Positions 13,335-20,701 of a DNA stretch of 20,701 bases are shown here, in pieces. Made by a program: the position numbers and the translations under genes. The notes beneath the pieces were generated by a model. That model was not told where the DNA came from. It saw only the letters and a list, made by a program, of their open reading frames with translations, and did no database searches. This stretch comes from an uncultured Succinivibrionaceae bacterium. Its GTDB lineage: Bacteria; Pseudomonadota; Gammaproteobacteria; Enterobacterales; Succinivibrionaceae. The DNA lies in the NCBI GenBank assembly GCA_900539665.1, contig UQCV01000042.1:1-20701 (forward strand), given 5' to 3'. The stretch's first letter is position 1. Each line of letters begins with the position of its first letter.

Positions 13335-14198
13335 ATGTCTATTATTCAAGTAATAGTGTTAGCTATTATTCAGGGGCTGACTGAGTTTATCCCGGTTTCA
13401 AGTTCAGCTCACCTCATATTACCAGGAGAGTTACTAAATTGGCCGGATCAAGGTTTGGCTTTTGATGTGGCTTTACATATTGGTTCTTTACTCGCAGTAC
13501 TTATTTATTTTAGAAATCTAGTCGGTGATATCTGTATTTCGGTGCTCAATTTTTTACGGCGTAAAGGGAGTTTTGATGGCAATTGCCGTATTCTCTTATT
13601 TATGGCCGTGGCGACTATACCTTGTGGGTTAGCCGGTTTGTTGTTCGATGATTTGATTGAACAGTACCTAAGAGGTTATCAAGTTATTGCTTTTACGACC
13701 TTGTTTTTTGCGGGGTTGTTGCTTATTGCGGAATATGTTTCAGATCGCCTCAGAAAAAATGCTCATCAAGTTGAAACTATGGAAGAAGGCTGTGTAGAAA
13801 CTGCCAACATGACTTGGCGTCAAGTGCTTTGGATTGGGGTAGCTCAAGCGTTAGCTTTAATTCCGGGGACTTCTCGTTCCGGTATTACCTTGACTGCTGG
13901 TTTCTTTGTGGGGATGTCACGCCGCGGAGCTGCATGTTTTAGTTTTTTATTGTCCATTCCGGTAATCGTGTTATCTGGGGGGCTTGAATTTGTAAAACTC
14001 ATAAAAGGGGATGCGCCCGGGACCGCAACACTAAGCGATTCTCTTATCGGGGCGTTTGTTTCTTTTGTGGTGTCTTATTTGGTGATTAAGTTCTTTATGG
14101 ACTTTTTAAACAAATTTGGCATTTTGCCTTATGTCATATACCGCGTACTTTTAGGACTGTTTTTAGTCGCCTTAATTGGGTGTGGGGTTTTAAATTAA
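13335..14198 (+). CDS. uppP: UppP/BacA: undecaprenyl-diphosphatase
   Basis: UppP is an integral inner-membrane phosphatase that converts undecaprenyl diphosphate to the monophosphate, recycling the lipid carrier of peptidoglycan and O-antigen synthesis and giving bacitracin tolerance. Both signature motifs are present: QGLTEFIPVSSSAHLIL (Gln13 and Glu17 of the (Q/E)xxxE motif) and PGTSRSGIT at 177-185 with the essential Arg181. The protein is hydrophobic throughout, with about eight membrane segments. I start at ATG 13335 (287 residues; AAGGAA 6 bases upstream), which gives the normal N-terminus. The GTG at 13317 would put six extra residues ahead and has no ribosome binding site. It converges on cca, as in E. 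coli. Confidence 0.96.
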   Translation: MSIIQVIVLAIIQGLTEFIPVSSSAHLILPGELLNWPDQGLAFDVALHIGSLLAVLIYFRNLVGDICISVLNFLRRKGSFDGNCRILLFMAVATIPCGLAGLLFDDLIEQYLRGYQVIAFTTLFFAGLLLIAEYVSDRLRKNAHQVETMEEGCVETANMTWRQVLWIGVAQALALIPGTSRSGITLTAGFFVGMSRRGAACFSFLLSIPVIVLSGGLEFVKLIKGDAPGTATLSDSLIGAFVSFVVSYLVIKFFMDFLNKFGILPYVIYRVLLGLFLVALIGCGVLN

Positions 14199-14208
14199 GC
14201 CCACACCC
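14178..14208. terminator. Hairpin between convergent uppP and cca
   Basis: GGGTGTGGG (14178-14186) pairs perfectly with CCCACACCC (14200-14208), overlapping the uppP stop codon and lying about 10 bases beyond the cca stop. Neither side has a T-tract, so it may act as a weak or Rho-aided bidirectional end rather than a classical intrinsic terminator. Confidence 0.5.
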
Positions 14209-14218
14209 AAGGTCGCAT

Positions 14219-15469
14219 CTACATCACGGTGTGGCCATAAATTTTAATTAGCTCATGCTGAGCTTTCGCAATTGCTTCCCGTCGTAGCTCAGTCATTCTC
14301 TTACCGATATCGGGTCCTTTATATCCTTCGTTTATAGCTTGTTCTGCCTTTATTTTAAGGGCTCGGTCAAATATATATTGCATAAAATATGGGGCCATAA
14401 AACATTGTGGCTTTGGGGCTAGGGTTCCACGATAGTCAGCGACTAAGCATAGCGTGAGCAGGGCAATGCGAAAGGGTTCCTGATAACCACCACATTTAGT
14501 AAAGATTTCTTCTAATTCTTGGGGCTCGGCCGTTAAAAGTTGCACGTAACGATGGCTAAAGGCAATGGCTAGGGCTAATTTTTCGTAGGCCTTAGGCATT
14601 CTGATTTGGTTAGCGAGAGCTTTGATATGGGCAGTGGCGCAGTTACGATGCCCAAAATGAGGTTTAGGCTTAGCGTCGACTTTGGTTTCAAGTTTACCTA
14701 GATCGTGGAGTAACATAGCTAAGCGCACATCAGGGCGTGTAGTAAGTTTGGCTACTTCCTTTAGCGTTAAGATAGAATGCGCAAAAACATTGCCTTCAGG
14801 ATGATATTTAGGATCTTCTGGGACTAAACTTAAAGCGTCGAGTTGTGGAAAAATATGTTTTAAGGCATCAGTTTCTTTTAAGAATAAAAAGTAACATTCT
14901 GGATTTTTAGTATTGAGGGCTTTTTCTGTTTCGGTCCAAATGCGTTCTGGAGTTAAGTGTTCAAGTTCTCCTGAAGCGGCAATTTGAGCGCATAATTCTT
15001 GGGTTTCGGGGGCAACCTTAAAGTCAAGATAGGCAAAACGGGCATAAAAGCGCGCGAGGCGTAAAACTCGTAAGGGGTCTTCCACAAATGCGCAACTAGT
15101 GTGGCGTAAAATTCTTTGTTCTAGGTCGGCCACACCACCGTAAGGATCATAGAGTTGGCCGTTCGCGTCTTGCGCAATAGAATTTATGGTCAGATCACGA
15201 CGCGCTAAATCTTCTTCTAAGGTGACTTCGGGGCTAAAGTGGCATTCAAACCCTTTATAGCCATGGCCTTTTTTGCGTTCAGTGCGCGCTAAAGCATATT
15301 CTTCTCCGGTTTTAGGGTGTAAGAAAACCGGAAAATCTTGCCCCACGCAGTGAAAGCCTAAATCGAGCATTTCTTGGGGAGTGGCGCCGGTAACGCAATA
15401 ATCGCGATCGCTTCCTTTAATGCCTAAAAGTTGATCGCGGACTGCTCCTCCAACTAGGTAAATATTCAT
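14219..15469 (-). CDS. cca: Cca: multifunctional tRNA CCA-adding enzyme with HD domain
   Basis: This class II nucleotidyltransferase adds or repairs the 3' CCA of tRNAs. It shows GGAVRDQLLG (7-16), the metal-binding SDRDYCVTG (Asp21 and Asp23), RRDLTINSIA, DPLRVLRLARF and ERIWTE. A C-terminal HD domain is seen at LLHDLGK (about 253-259) with HFGHR after it, as in the E. coli enzyme, which also has phosphodiesterase and phosphatase activity. Length 416 against 412 in E. coli. The start ATG (minus strand, 15469-15467) has GGAGG 4 bases upstream. The neighbour uppP is conserved. In E. coli ygiM is the other neighbour, but here exeAB and a phnX remnant intervene. Confidence 0.97.
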   Translation of the reverse strand: MNIYLVGGAVRDQLLGIKGSDRDYCVTGATPQEMLDLGFHCVGQDFPVFLHPKTGEEYALARTERKKGHGYKGFECHFSPEVTLEEDLARRDLTINSIAQDANGQLYDPYGGVADLEQRILRHTSCAFVEDPLRVLRLARFYARFAYLDFKVAPETQELCAQIAASGELEHLTPERIWTETEKALNTKNPECYFLFLKETDALKHIFPQLDALSLVPEDPKYHPEGNVFAHSILTLKEVAKLTTRPDVRLAMLLHDLGKLETKVDAKPKPHFGHRNCATAHIKALANQIRMPKAYEKLALAIAFSHRYVQLLTAEPQELEEIFTKCGGYQEPFRIALLTLCLVADYRGTLAPKPQCFMAPYFMQYIFDRALKIKAEQAINEGYKGPDIGKRMTELRREAIAKAQHELIKIYGHTVM

Positions 15470-15828
15470 AAGGCCTCCGGCTGGTGTGGGTTTGATATGC
15501 GCTAAAATATGCTTTTAAATAGACAATTATTGGGGGGAAAACCCTTGTGATAATTGGCTCAACTTTAACTAATTTTAAAACTTATTTCAAGTTTCGGGCC
15601 TTTTAGCCAAAACTAAAGCTATGATTTATTATGAAAAGCTTGGGAGGATAACCTTAGGTTAGGCACGAGCTTAAAAGCCTTTTTAATATTGTGTGGTAGC
15701 TTTACCTTTTGCCTTCTTCTTAAAAGCACTTAAAAAAGAATTAGTGGAACGTGTTAAAATGTATCCTATTACGTCTTTAACTAGAAGTTTTGACGACTCC
15801 TTTATTTATATTAAATGTGGATAGTAGT
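15470..15828. other. cca-exeA divergent intergenic region
   Basis: AT-rich, no gene seen. It must hold the divergent promoters for cca and exeA, but I find no -35/-10 pair good enough to call. TTAGTG with TATCCT (15741-15767) is the nearest for exeA, with 15-base spacing. Confidence 0.5.
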
Positions 15829-18003
15829 ATGTACAAGGAATTCTTCGGTTTGAGTGAAGCTCCGTTTAGCATTTCACCCAACCCTAAGTTTTTTTATCTT
15901 AGTCGACATCACCGTGAGGCTTTAGCTAGCCTTAAACATGGCACCAGAGAATCTGGGGGCTTTGTATTGTTTACAGGGGAAGTTGGCACGGGTAAAACGG
16001 TAATCGTGCGTACGCTTATTCAAAGCCTACCTCCGGAAATTAGATACGCTGCGATCTATAATCCCGATTTGAGTGTCAATGAAATGCTCGAAGCTATTTG
16101 CCAAGGCTTTGGGCTTCAATTGGCCAAAGGGGCATCTAAACGTGAACTGCTAGAACAAATTAATAATTTTTTACTAAGCTGCGCGCATAATAACCAAAGA
16201 ACCGTGCTTTTAATTGATGAAGCGCAGCACTTAAGTGATGAAGTCTTAGAGCAAGTACGCTTGCTGACTAATTTTGAAACCAACAACACTAAGTTATTAC
16301 AAGTTGTATTAGTTGGGCAACCTGAATTAGCTCAAAAGCTTAAACAACAACATTTACGTCAGTTGGCCCAGCGTATTACGGCGCGCTTCCATTTGCTACC
16401 TCTTACCGTCATGGAAGTTGATTCGTATGTACGCTTTCGTTTGCAATCAGCTGGTTGCTTACAAGTAATTTTTACAAATGGAGCGGTAGCTAAGCTTTAT
16501 AGTTATTCTAAAGGGATTCCGCGCATTATAAATGTGATTGCAGATCGGGCGTTATTAGCCGCTTTTGTGGACAGATCGCATACAGTAGAAGCCAAACACG
16601 TTAAGCAAGCAGCGCAAGAGGTTTTAGGGCTCGAAAGCTTATCGACAGTTACTAAGAAAAAATTAAGTAGTCTCTTATTACTTTCTTCTTTAGGTAAGTA
16701 TGTGGCTTTAGGGGTAAGTGGACTTGTATTAGGGGTCGGCTTAGGTTGGGTTTGCAACACTATGGACGATGAGTCACTACGCACTAAAGTAGTAAAATTA
16801 TTAAAGCAAGATCCTGAGCTCGTAGCGGCTAAAAATGAATATTTAGATTCACTCAATCCCGGAGAAAAAAATGTAGTGTTAAAACGTGAGCAAGCGCGTT
16901 ACGAAGCTGATGTGTTAAATAGCACCTTAGAAGAATCAGCTTGGAGTAATTTAGTTCGCGAATGGGGCTTTGTGGATAATTCGACGGCTCAAGGGGGCAG
17001 TATCGAAGAATCTTGTCGGATGCTAGCTAGAAATGGGTATAGATGTTTAGCGGCGCGCGGGAGCCTCGCGGAGTTAGAACGCTACAATGTGCCTGTAGTG
17101 ATTCAATTAATGGATAGCAATCTAACACCTTTTTATGCTGTGTTGACCGGGTTAAGTAAAACTTACGCCGTGTTAGTTCTTAATGGGCGTGAATGGGTGG
17201 TGGAACGCGCTTGGGTTGAAAGTTCAATGGAAGGTGATTACCGTTTGCTTTGGCCTTTACCAGGAGGCGAAGAAATGGTTAAGTCCACTAGTAATAAAGA
17301 AAGCCAAACCTTGCTCTCGCAAATGTTAGCGGGGTACTTTATGGATAGCTCTTTGAGTTTTAACGGCTGGAATAGTGCCATTGCCCAAAAGGTGCGGGAA
17401 GTACAAGCTAATAATGGCCTTATGGTTGACGGGATTGCCGGGGTGGATACACTCTGGGTTTTATTACCCTTTGCTGATACGGGCCATGGGATTAAGCGTG
17501 ATAACATTAAACCATTTGGGGATGCTAACCTTAACTTATTAGGCGCCAAGAATGCTTTAAATAAACAGGTGTTTTCCGGCAAAAAACAAGCTTTAAACCA
17601 ACAGGCTGAAGTGGAAGACTCTTCGGTTTCGGCAGAAACACTCGATGGTTTGGGGGCAACTAACACTGAAGAATTCGACAATGTAGGCTTAGATGCTAAT
17701 GAGGCTAATGATGACCAAAGCTTTGAGCATCCGATGCCCACTAAAAAATACGAAGTAATTGATAAGCCTGTGGCTACCAATATCGTTAATAGTGGGGGAA
17801 CTCTTAACGAAGGTGAAGGCTACGTAGAAGGTGGGGTAAGGGTCAATGGGCGTTTAGCGCAAGTAGAACCGCCAAATCGAAACTTACAAACTCAAGAAAC
17901 TTCCAAAGCTTCTAAGCGTACTGATAGAACCACTAAAGGGCAGGAAAGCTCTGGTGGTTTATCATCAAGTCAAGATTCAATTACGCTTGAAGAATTACTG
18001 TAA
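15829..18003 (+). CDS. exeA: ExeA/GspA-like AAA+ ATPase with peptidoglycan-binding region
   Basis: With ExeB, ExeA binds peptidoglycan and promotes assembly of the type II secretin in the outer membrane, an ATP-dependent inner-membrane process. The N-terminus MYKEFFGLSEAPFSISPNPK is the ExeA signature. Walker A is GEVGTGKT at 50-57 and Walker B is LLIDEAQ with Asp130-Glu131. A single membrane segment lies at about 283-310 (KYVALGVSGLVLGVGLGWVC). The periplasmic part has a C39-peptidase-like fold region (about 365-480) and a PG_binding_1-like motif (about 500-552, KVREVQANNGLMVDGIAGVD). A polar, Asn/Glu-rich tail of about 170 residues follows, so the 724-residue total is well above Aeromonas ExeA (547). 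I start at ATG 15829: 13 upstream in-frame codons from TTG 15790 are not family-like. The ribosome site is weak (GGA). exeB follows after 117 bases. Confidence 0.9.
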   Translation: MYKEFFGLSEAPFSISPNPKFFYLSRHHREALASLKHGTRESGGFVLFTGEVGTGKTVIVRTLIQSLPPEIRYAAIYNPDLSVNEMLEAICQGFGLQLAKGASKRELLEQINNFLLSCAHNNQRTVLLIDEAQHLSDEVLEQVRLLTNFETNNTKLLQVVLVGQPELAQKLKQQHLRQLAQRITARFHLLPLTVMEVDSYVRFRLQSAGCLQVIFTNGAVAKLYSYSKGIPRIINVIADRALLAAFVDRSHTVEAKHVKQAAQEVLGLESLSTVTKKKLSSLLLLSSLGKYVALGVSGLVLGVGLGWVCNTMDDESLRTKVVKLLKQDPELVAAKNEYLDSLNPGEKNVVLKREQARYEADVLNSTLEESAWSNLVREWGFVDNSTAQGGSIEESCRMLARNGYRCLAARGSLAELERYNVPVVIQLMDSNLTPFYAVLTGLSKTYAVLVLNGREWVVERAWVESSMEGDYRLLWPLPGGEEMVKSTSNKESQTLLSQMLAGYFMDSSLSFNGWNSAIAQKVREVQANNGLMVDGIAGVDTLWVLLPFADTGHGIKRDNIKPFGDANLNLLGAKNALNKQVFSGKKQALNQQAEVEDSSVSAETLDGLGATNTEEFDNVGLDANEANDDQSFEHPMPTKKYEVIDKPVATNIVNSGGTLNEGEGYVEGGVRVNGRLAQVEPPNRNLQTQETSKASKRTDRTTKGQESSGGLSSSQDSITLEELL

Positions 18004-18020
18004 AAAACAATTATGAAGCG

Positions 18021-18058
18021 GCTAAACTTGAAACTAAGTTTGTTTTTTAGGTTTAGCT
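18021..18058 (+). promoter_or_regulatory. Overlapping hairpins in the exeA-exeB gap
   Basis: AAACTT-GAAACT-AAGTTT followed by GTTTTTT (18024-18048) resembles a weak AT-rich terminator. An alternative outer stem GCTAAAC (18021-18027) with GTTTAGC (18052-18058) would exclude it. This could set the exeA:exeB ratio by partial read-through, but the stems are weak and this is inference. Confidence 0.3.
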
Positions 18059-18065
18059 ACCTAAG

Positions 18066-18107
18066 TTCAAGAAAGTAATTTCAAGAGAGTAATTTCAAGA
18101 GCGCAAG
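18066..18107 (+). repeat. Three 14-bp direct repeats before exeB
   Basis: Contiguous units TTCAAGAAAGTAAT, TTCAAGAGAGTAAT and the decayed TTCAAGAGCGCAAG lie 13 bases before the exeB start and immediately upstream of its ribosome binding site. Change in copy number would alter the leader but not the reading frame. Confidence 0.8.
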
Positions 18108-18120
18108 GTAGGATTTAATA

Positions 18121-18921
18121 ATGTCATTGTATTATGAAGCTGAAAACCTCGGTCCCAACTCCGGCAAGACTTCTAAAGGCTCTAGCCAAAAAATTAAGAC
18201 ATTAGCGACTTATATCGCTTGTTTACTTATTCCTGCGATTATTAGTTTGGTCGTGACTATTTCGAGTGGTAATCGTGAGGTTAAAGCGTTAGCTGCCACG
18301 GAAAAAGCACGGTTAATGCAAATTATTAAACAAAAAACGTTAGCTTTAGAGGCTCAAGCTAACGACAAGATGGTTTATCCATTTGTGGGTGAATCACAAG
18401 TACATGAATATAAGATTAAGTACGTGTCGCAAATTGGTGGTAGCTTTAGGACAAAACAGATGTTAGAAGACTCAAGTTCAGTGGCCACCGAGCCTAAGGG
18501 GCTTGAAGTCTCAACAAATGATTATGCTTCTAATCCTGAAAACTTTTCTAAAGGTCAAGAAACTACTCCTAATGTTCGTCATAAGAGCGTTGAGGAACTC
18601 TTTAACCAAGCGGTTAAAGATACAGGTGGGCGGCCGGCTAAAATTATAACGGCTAAAGAAAACAAACCACCAAAAACCGAGCTTAGTGTGTGGGACTTAC
18701 CACCTCAAATTAAACGTCAAGTGCCGTCATTTGTGTATAGCTCGCACAACTTCTCGTCAGATCCATATAAAAGAAGCATCGTATTAAATGGTAAAACCAT
18801 GCGTGAAGGCGGAGAGCTTGGCGCTTTACGAGTTGTCAAAATAACCCGAGACGGCGTGGTGTTTTCTGTCGGTGGGGTTGAATTTACGCATAAACAACTC
18901 GATGACTATCAAGGAAAATAA
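18121..18921 (+). CDS. exeB: ExeB/GspB: ExeA partner, type II secretion
   Basis: GspB is a bitopic inner-membrane protein that pairs with ExeA/GspA and contacts the secretin during its passage through peptidoglycan. It has a cytoplasmic N-terminus (1-27), one membrane segment (about 28-49, TLATYIACLLIPAIISLVVT), a long polar periplasmic linker (50-195), and the C-terminal GspB domain (about 200-262) with the family pattern FSSDPYKRSIVLNGKTMREG then LRVVKITRDGVVFSVGGVEF. At 266 residues it is somewhat longer than Aeromonas ExeB (226). ATG 18121 follows TAGGA. Gene order exeA-exeB is conserved. The main gsp operon is not in this window. Confidence 0.88.
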   Translation: MSLYYEAENLGPNSGKTSKGSSQKIKTLATYIACLLIPAIISLVVTISSGNREVKALAATEKARLMQIIKQKTLALEAQANDKMVYPFVGESQVHEYKIKYVSQIGGSFRTKQMLEDSSSVATEPKGLEVSTNDYASNPENFSKGQETTPNVRHKSVEELFNQAVKDTGGRPAKIITAKENKPPKTELSVWDLPPQIKRQVPSFVYSSHNFSSDPYKRSIVLNGKTMREGGELGALRVVKITRDGVVFSVGGVEFTHKQLDDYQGK

Positions 18922-18969
18922 GTTAGGTTGTGTTTTGGCATTATGCGGGCCTTAAACCTAAGAAGATAG

Positions 18970-19325
18970 AGTCCATATAGAATGGTAACTCCTGATATGC
19001 TCGGTGGTTTAGGTCATCCTTATCCATATATGATTTTGAAAACATGAAACGCCTTAAGGTTGATGATGCACGTGCAGTCATAAAAATTGGTGATACCGTA
19101 TCTGACATTTTAGAAGGTAAAAAGGCTGGAGTTTACAGTGTTTTTTTGGGCGTTGGTAGTTCAGTTTTAGGGCTTACTAAAACCCAATATGAAAGTTTAA
19201 GTGCTGAGGACCAAGAGGCAACTTGGCAAAAGGCGTGAGAAGTATTTTTAGCTCACGGGGCTGATGCGGTAATTGATACTTTAGCTGAAGCTTATGACTT
19301 AGTGCAAACTGTTAATAAGCTCTAA
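18970..19325 (+). pseudogene. phnX: Decayed phnX fragment (phosphonoacetaldehyde hydrolase)
   Basis: The translation matches the C-terminal third of PhnX, a HAD-family enzyme that splits phosphonoacetaldehyde. It is broken. The first visible piece reads MVTPDMLGGLGHPYPYMI (from 18982). Losing one T in the T-run at 19034-19037 shifts the frame, and ENMKRLKVDDARAVIKIGDT (with the HAD motif Asp of KIGDTVSDI) continues in the next frame. A TGA at 19236-19238 then interrupts ATWQKA*EVFLAHGADAVID, which runs in frame to the true stop at 19323-19325. Restoring one T and changing TGA to CGA would join the pieces. The N-terminal two thirds (nucleophile Asp and cap domain) are absent, and the flanking exeB leaves no room for them. 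Confidence 0.88.
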
Positions 19326-19350
19326 GCTCTAAGCTCTAAGCTCTAAGCTT
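19316..19350. repeat. 7-bp tandem repeat (TAAGCTC, five units)
   Basis: Four exact TAAGCTC units (19316-19343) and a fifth TAAGCTT run from the last codons of the phnX remnant past its stop. Each unit carries an AGCT core. This looks like slippage expansion in non-selected sequence. Confidence 0.9.
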
Positions 19351-19694
19351 ACCATTTTCTTTGGCTATTTATGTGGGGGAGAATTCCTAAGAGCTTAAGG
19401 ACTTAACCTAGGGCTAAGCTAAAGTGAGACTTTAGGTTTACTAAAAATTTAGCCCCATAAACGTTAAAAGCCCGCATTTTACTTGCGGGCTTTTTAAGCT
19501 AAAAATTTTAAGCTACAGGCTTAAGCTACGGTTGATATATGCTTATATGATGTCGTTTTAAATAAACTTATCCCAAGGTAAAACCTAATATTTAGGTTAT
19601 TTGGTGTAAGTCATAAACTAAAGCATGTAGGTAAAAGCTATCATCTTGGCAAGCTAAAGTCCAAACTACCAATTTATAGATTTAGCCTCAAAAA
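19326..19694. other. Intergenic region between phnX remnant and ygiM-like gene
   Basis: No gene seen. It contains the terminator at 19466-19495 and a small hairpin AACCTAA-TAT-TTAGGTT (19582-19598), about 100 bases beyond the stop of the minus-strand ygiM-like gene. The rest is AT-rich without further recognisable structure. Confidence 0.6.
19466..19495. terminator. Bidirectional intrinsic terminator
   Basis: AAAAGCCCGC (19466-19475) pairs perfectly with GCGGGCTTTT (19485-19494), with T-tracts on both strands. It fits the end of the exeAB-phnX side and of the convergent ygiM-like gene. Confidence 0.88.
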
Positions 19695-20555
19695 TTAATA
19701 GTAATCTTCACGTCTTCTACGTGGGCGGGGAAGATATACTAGGATGACGCCTGCTAAGGCCCCAATACCGGCGATTAACCCACCTTCTTTCCACCATCTT
19801 AATTGCATATCTTGAGCTTTGGTTTCAAGTTTGCTTTCAAGTTCTTCATTGCGTTCTTGGATTTTTGCGAGTTTAGCAGAATCAGCTGCTTGTTTTTTCG
19901 CTAATTCATCGCGTTCTTGACGTAGTGAAGAAAGTTCAGATTTAGCCGCTTTTAGTTCTCTTGCTGTTTCGCTATCGATGTTAGCAAGTTTATATTTTAA
20001 AGCTTCGTTTTCAGAGCGAAGCATTGTTACTTCGGCACGGAAACTAGTTTCATGTTGAACTTCACTCTTAGGAATCCAACCTACCTTGCCTGATGGAAGA
20101 CGGATTTGATGGTAACCATTTTGAGTATTTAAAATAGTAACTTCGTCACCTGCGCGTGCAGTGCCGGTGAGGCGATACTGCTTGCCTGGACCACGAGTCA
20201 TCCAAACATAGGCGTTGTCAGTGATAAATACTTTCTTATCAGCGGAAACAGGGGGTGTAACTTCAGATGCTACTGGAGTTTTAGGATCTACTGTAGCTGC
20301 ACTTGAGGCTGAATCTGATTTATTTTTGGTCTTGTCATTAGCTTCGCTTAGAGCTTTTGAGGTAGCTTTGGAGGCAACTGGAGCAGTTGGGGTAGTTTTA
20401 TCAGCGCTAGCCGTGGCTGGGGCTGAAGGAGGGAGTACTACAGTCTCAGCATTAGCTTGTCCTTCGTTTTCGGTGATTTCAAGGGCCGAAGCAGGGACAT
20501 TACATAGGGCTGAAGAAATCAGCAATCCAGCGATTAACGGGAGTTTTTTGTTCAC
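19695..20555 (-). CDS. YgiM-like SH3-domain, coiled-coil membrane protein
   Basis: A TIGR04211/YgiM-type envelope protein. It has an N-terminal signal peptide (about 1-24, KKLPLIAGLLISSALCNVPA), a Pro/Ala/Thr/Ser-rich linker (25-105), a bacterial SH3 domain (about 107-167, YVWMTRGPGKQYRLTGTARA then GYHQIRLPSGKVGWIPKSEV), a charged coiled coil (about 170-250, with repeated SELSSLRQERDELAKK-type heptads), one membrane helix (about 255-274) and a basic tail RPRRRREDYY. The linker and SH3 would lie in the periplasm and the tail in the cytoplasm. Length 286 exceeds E. coli YgiM (206) mostly through the linker. The start is GTG (20555-20553) with GAGG upstream. E. coli ygiM is next to cca, so context agrees. 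Molecular role is unknown. Confidence 0.85.
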   Translation of the reverse strand: MNKKLPLIAGLLISSALCNVPASALEITENEGQANAETVVLPPSAPATASADKTTPTAPVASKATSKALSEANDKTKNKSDSASSAATVDPKTPVASEVTPPVSADKKVFITDNAYVWMTRGPGKQYRLTGTARAGDEVTILNTQNGYHQIRLPSGKVGWIPKSEVQHETSFRAEVTMLRSENEALKYKLANIDSETARELKAAKSELSSLRQERDELAKKQAADSAKLAKIQERNEELESKLETKAQDMQLRWWKEGGLIAGIGALAGVILVYLPRPRRRREDYY

Positions 20556-20600
20556 AGCGTACCTCAGTTGTTTGTATTTTAATCATTATGTGTAACGTAA

Positions 20601-20630
20601 ATTTTACCTAAAAGAAGCAAAATTTACCAA
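20601..20630 (-). promoter_or_regulatory. Candidate promoter of the ygiM-like gene
   Basis: On the minus strand TTGGTA (-35, 20625-20630) and TAAAAT (-10, 20601-20606) are 18 bases apart, giving a start near 20594 and a leader of about 40 nt before the GTG start. Confidence 0.55.
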
Positions 20631-20701
20631 TTAATCATTTAGGCGATAGCAGTTACGCACGAAAATATAGGAGTTTAATACCATGTCCCCATCCTAATGT
20701 C

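Noticed and set aside
15790..15828. TTG start for ExeA, 13 codons upstream
   Set aside because: ExeA proteins start at the MYxxFFGLxExPFSI motif, which is at ATG 15829. The extra residues have no family match.
17238..17780. 180-codon minus-strand frame inside exeA
   Set aside because: It is a shadow of the low-complexity ExeA tail. Its Ser/Pro-rich translation resembles no family.
19044..19238. Intact small gene of 64 codons
   Set aside because: The sequence is an internal piece of PhnX, flanked by homologous residues in another frame and beyond the TGA, so it is a pseudogene fragment.
19236..19238. Selenocysteine or read-through at the TGA in phnX
   Set aside because: PhnX has no selenocysteine at this place, the gene is also frameshifted and truncated, and a CGA-to-TGA change explains it.
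20683..20697. Plus-strand gene start after AGGAG near the window end
   Set aside because: The ATG opens only four codons before a stop.

Overview
The window looks like chromosome from an AT-rich, flagellated gammaproteobacterium, most likely in or near the Aeromonadales. Succinivibrionaceae is my best guess, but that is inference and no marker in the window proves it. The evidence is: (1) the conserved gammaproteobacterial block rpsU | tsaD-folB-folK-uppP | cca ... ygiM-like gene, with uppP and cca convergent; (2) an ExeA/ExeB (GspA/GspB) pair of the Aeromonas/Vibrio type; (3) polar-flagellum gene order flgJ-flgK-flgL ... flaG-fliD ... fliS-fliT, with a textbook sigma-54 promoter ahead of flgJ.

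Layout. 1-8926 is a flagellar late-gene cluster on the + strand: a terminator from an upstream unit, a sigma-54 promoter, flgJ (rod cap and muramidase), flgK and flgL (hook-filament junction), a 960-base gap, flaG, fliD (filament cap), a terminator, fliS (flagellin chaperone), a small FliT-like chaperone, and a terminator. No flagellin gene is present, although the flgL-flaG gap is where polar flagellar loci often carry it. Instead the gap holds what looks like both ends of an IS200/IS605-type (TnpB) element without tnpB. On the minus strand this is a hairpin, an extended -10 promoter, a 31-bp palindrome, and an omega-RNA-like scaffold with its terminal hairpin. This is the most unusual item in the window.

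8927-9204 carries a 17-bp tandem repeat array of nine units. 9205-10063 is the rpsU-yqeY unit on the minus strand with its promoter and terminator. A 1-kb AT-rich intergenic region without a recognisable gene separates it from the divergent tsaD-folB-folK operon (tRNA t6A modification and folate synthesis). uppP (undecaprenyl pyrophosphate recycling) follows and converges on cca (tRNA CCA addition).

15829-18921 holds exeA and exeB, an inner-membrane ATPase and its partner that help the type II secretin cross peptidoglycan. They sit, with a decayed phnX fragment (phosphonoacetaldehyde hydrolase; at least two lesions plus loss of the 5' part), between cca and a YgiM-like SH3 membrane protein, which are adjacent in E. 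coli. Short tandem repeats (7, 12, 14, 17 and about 18 bp) recur in the intergenic stretches.
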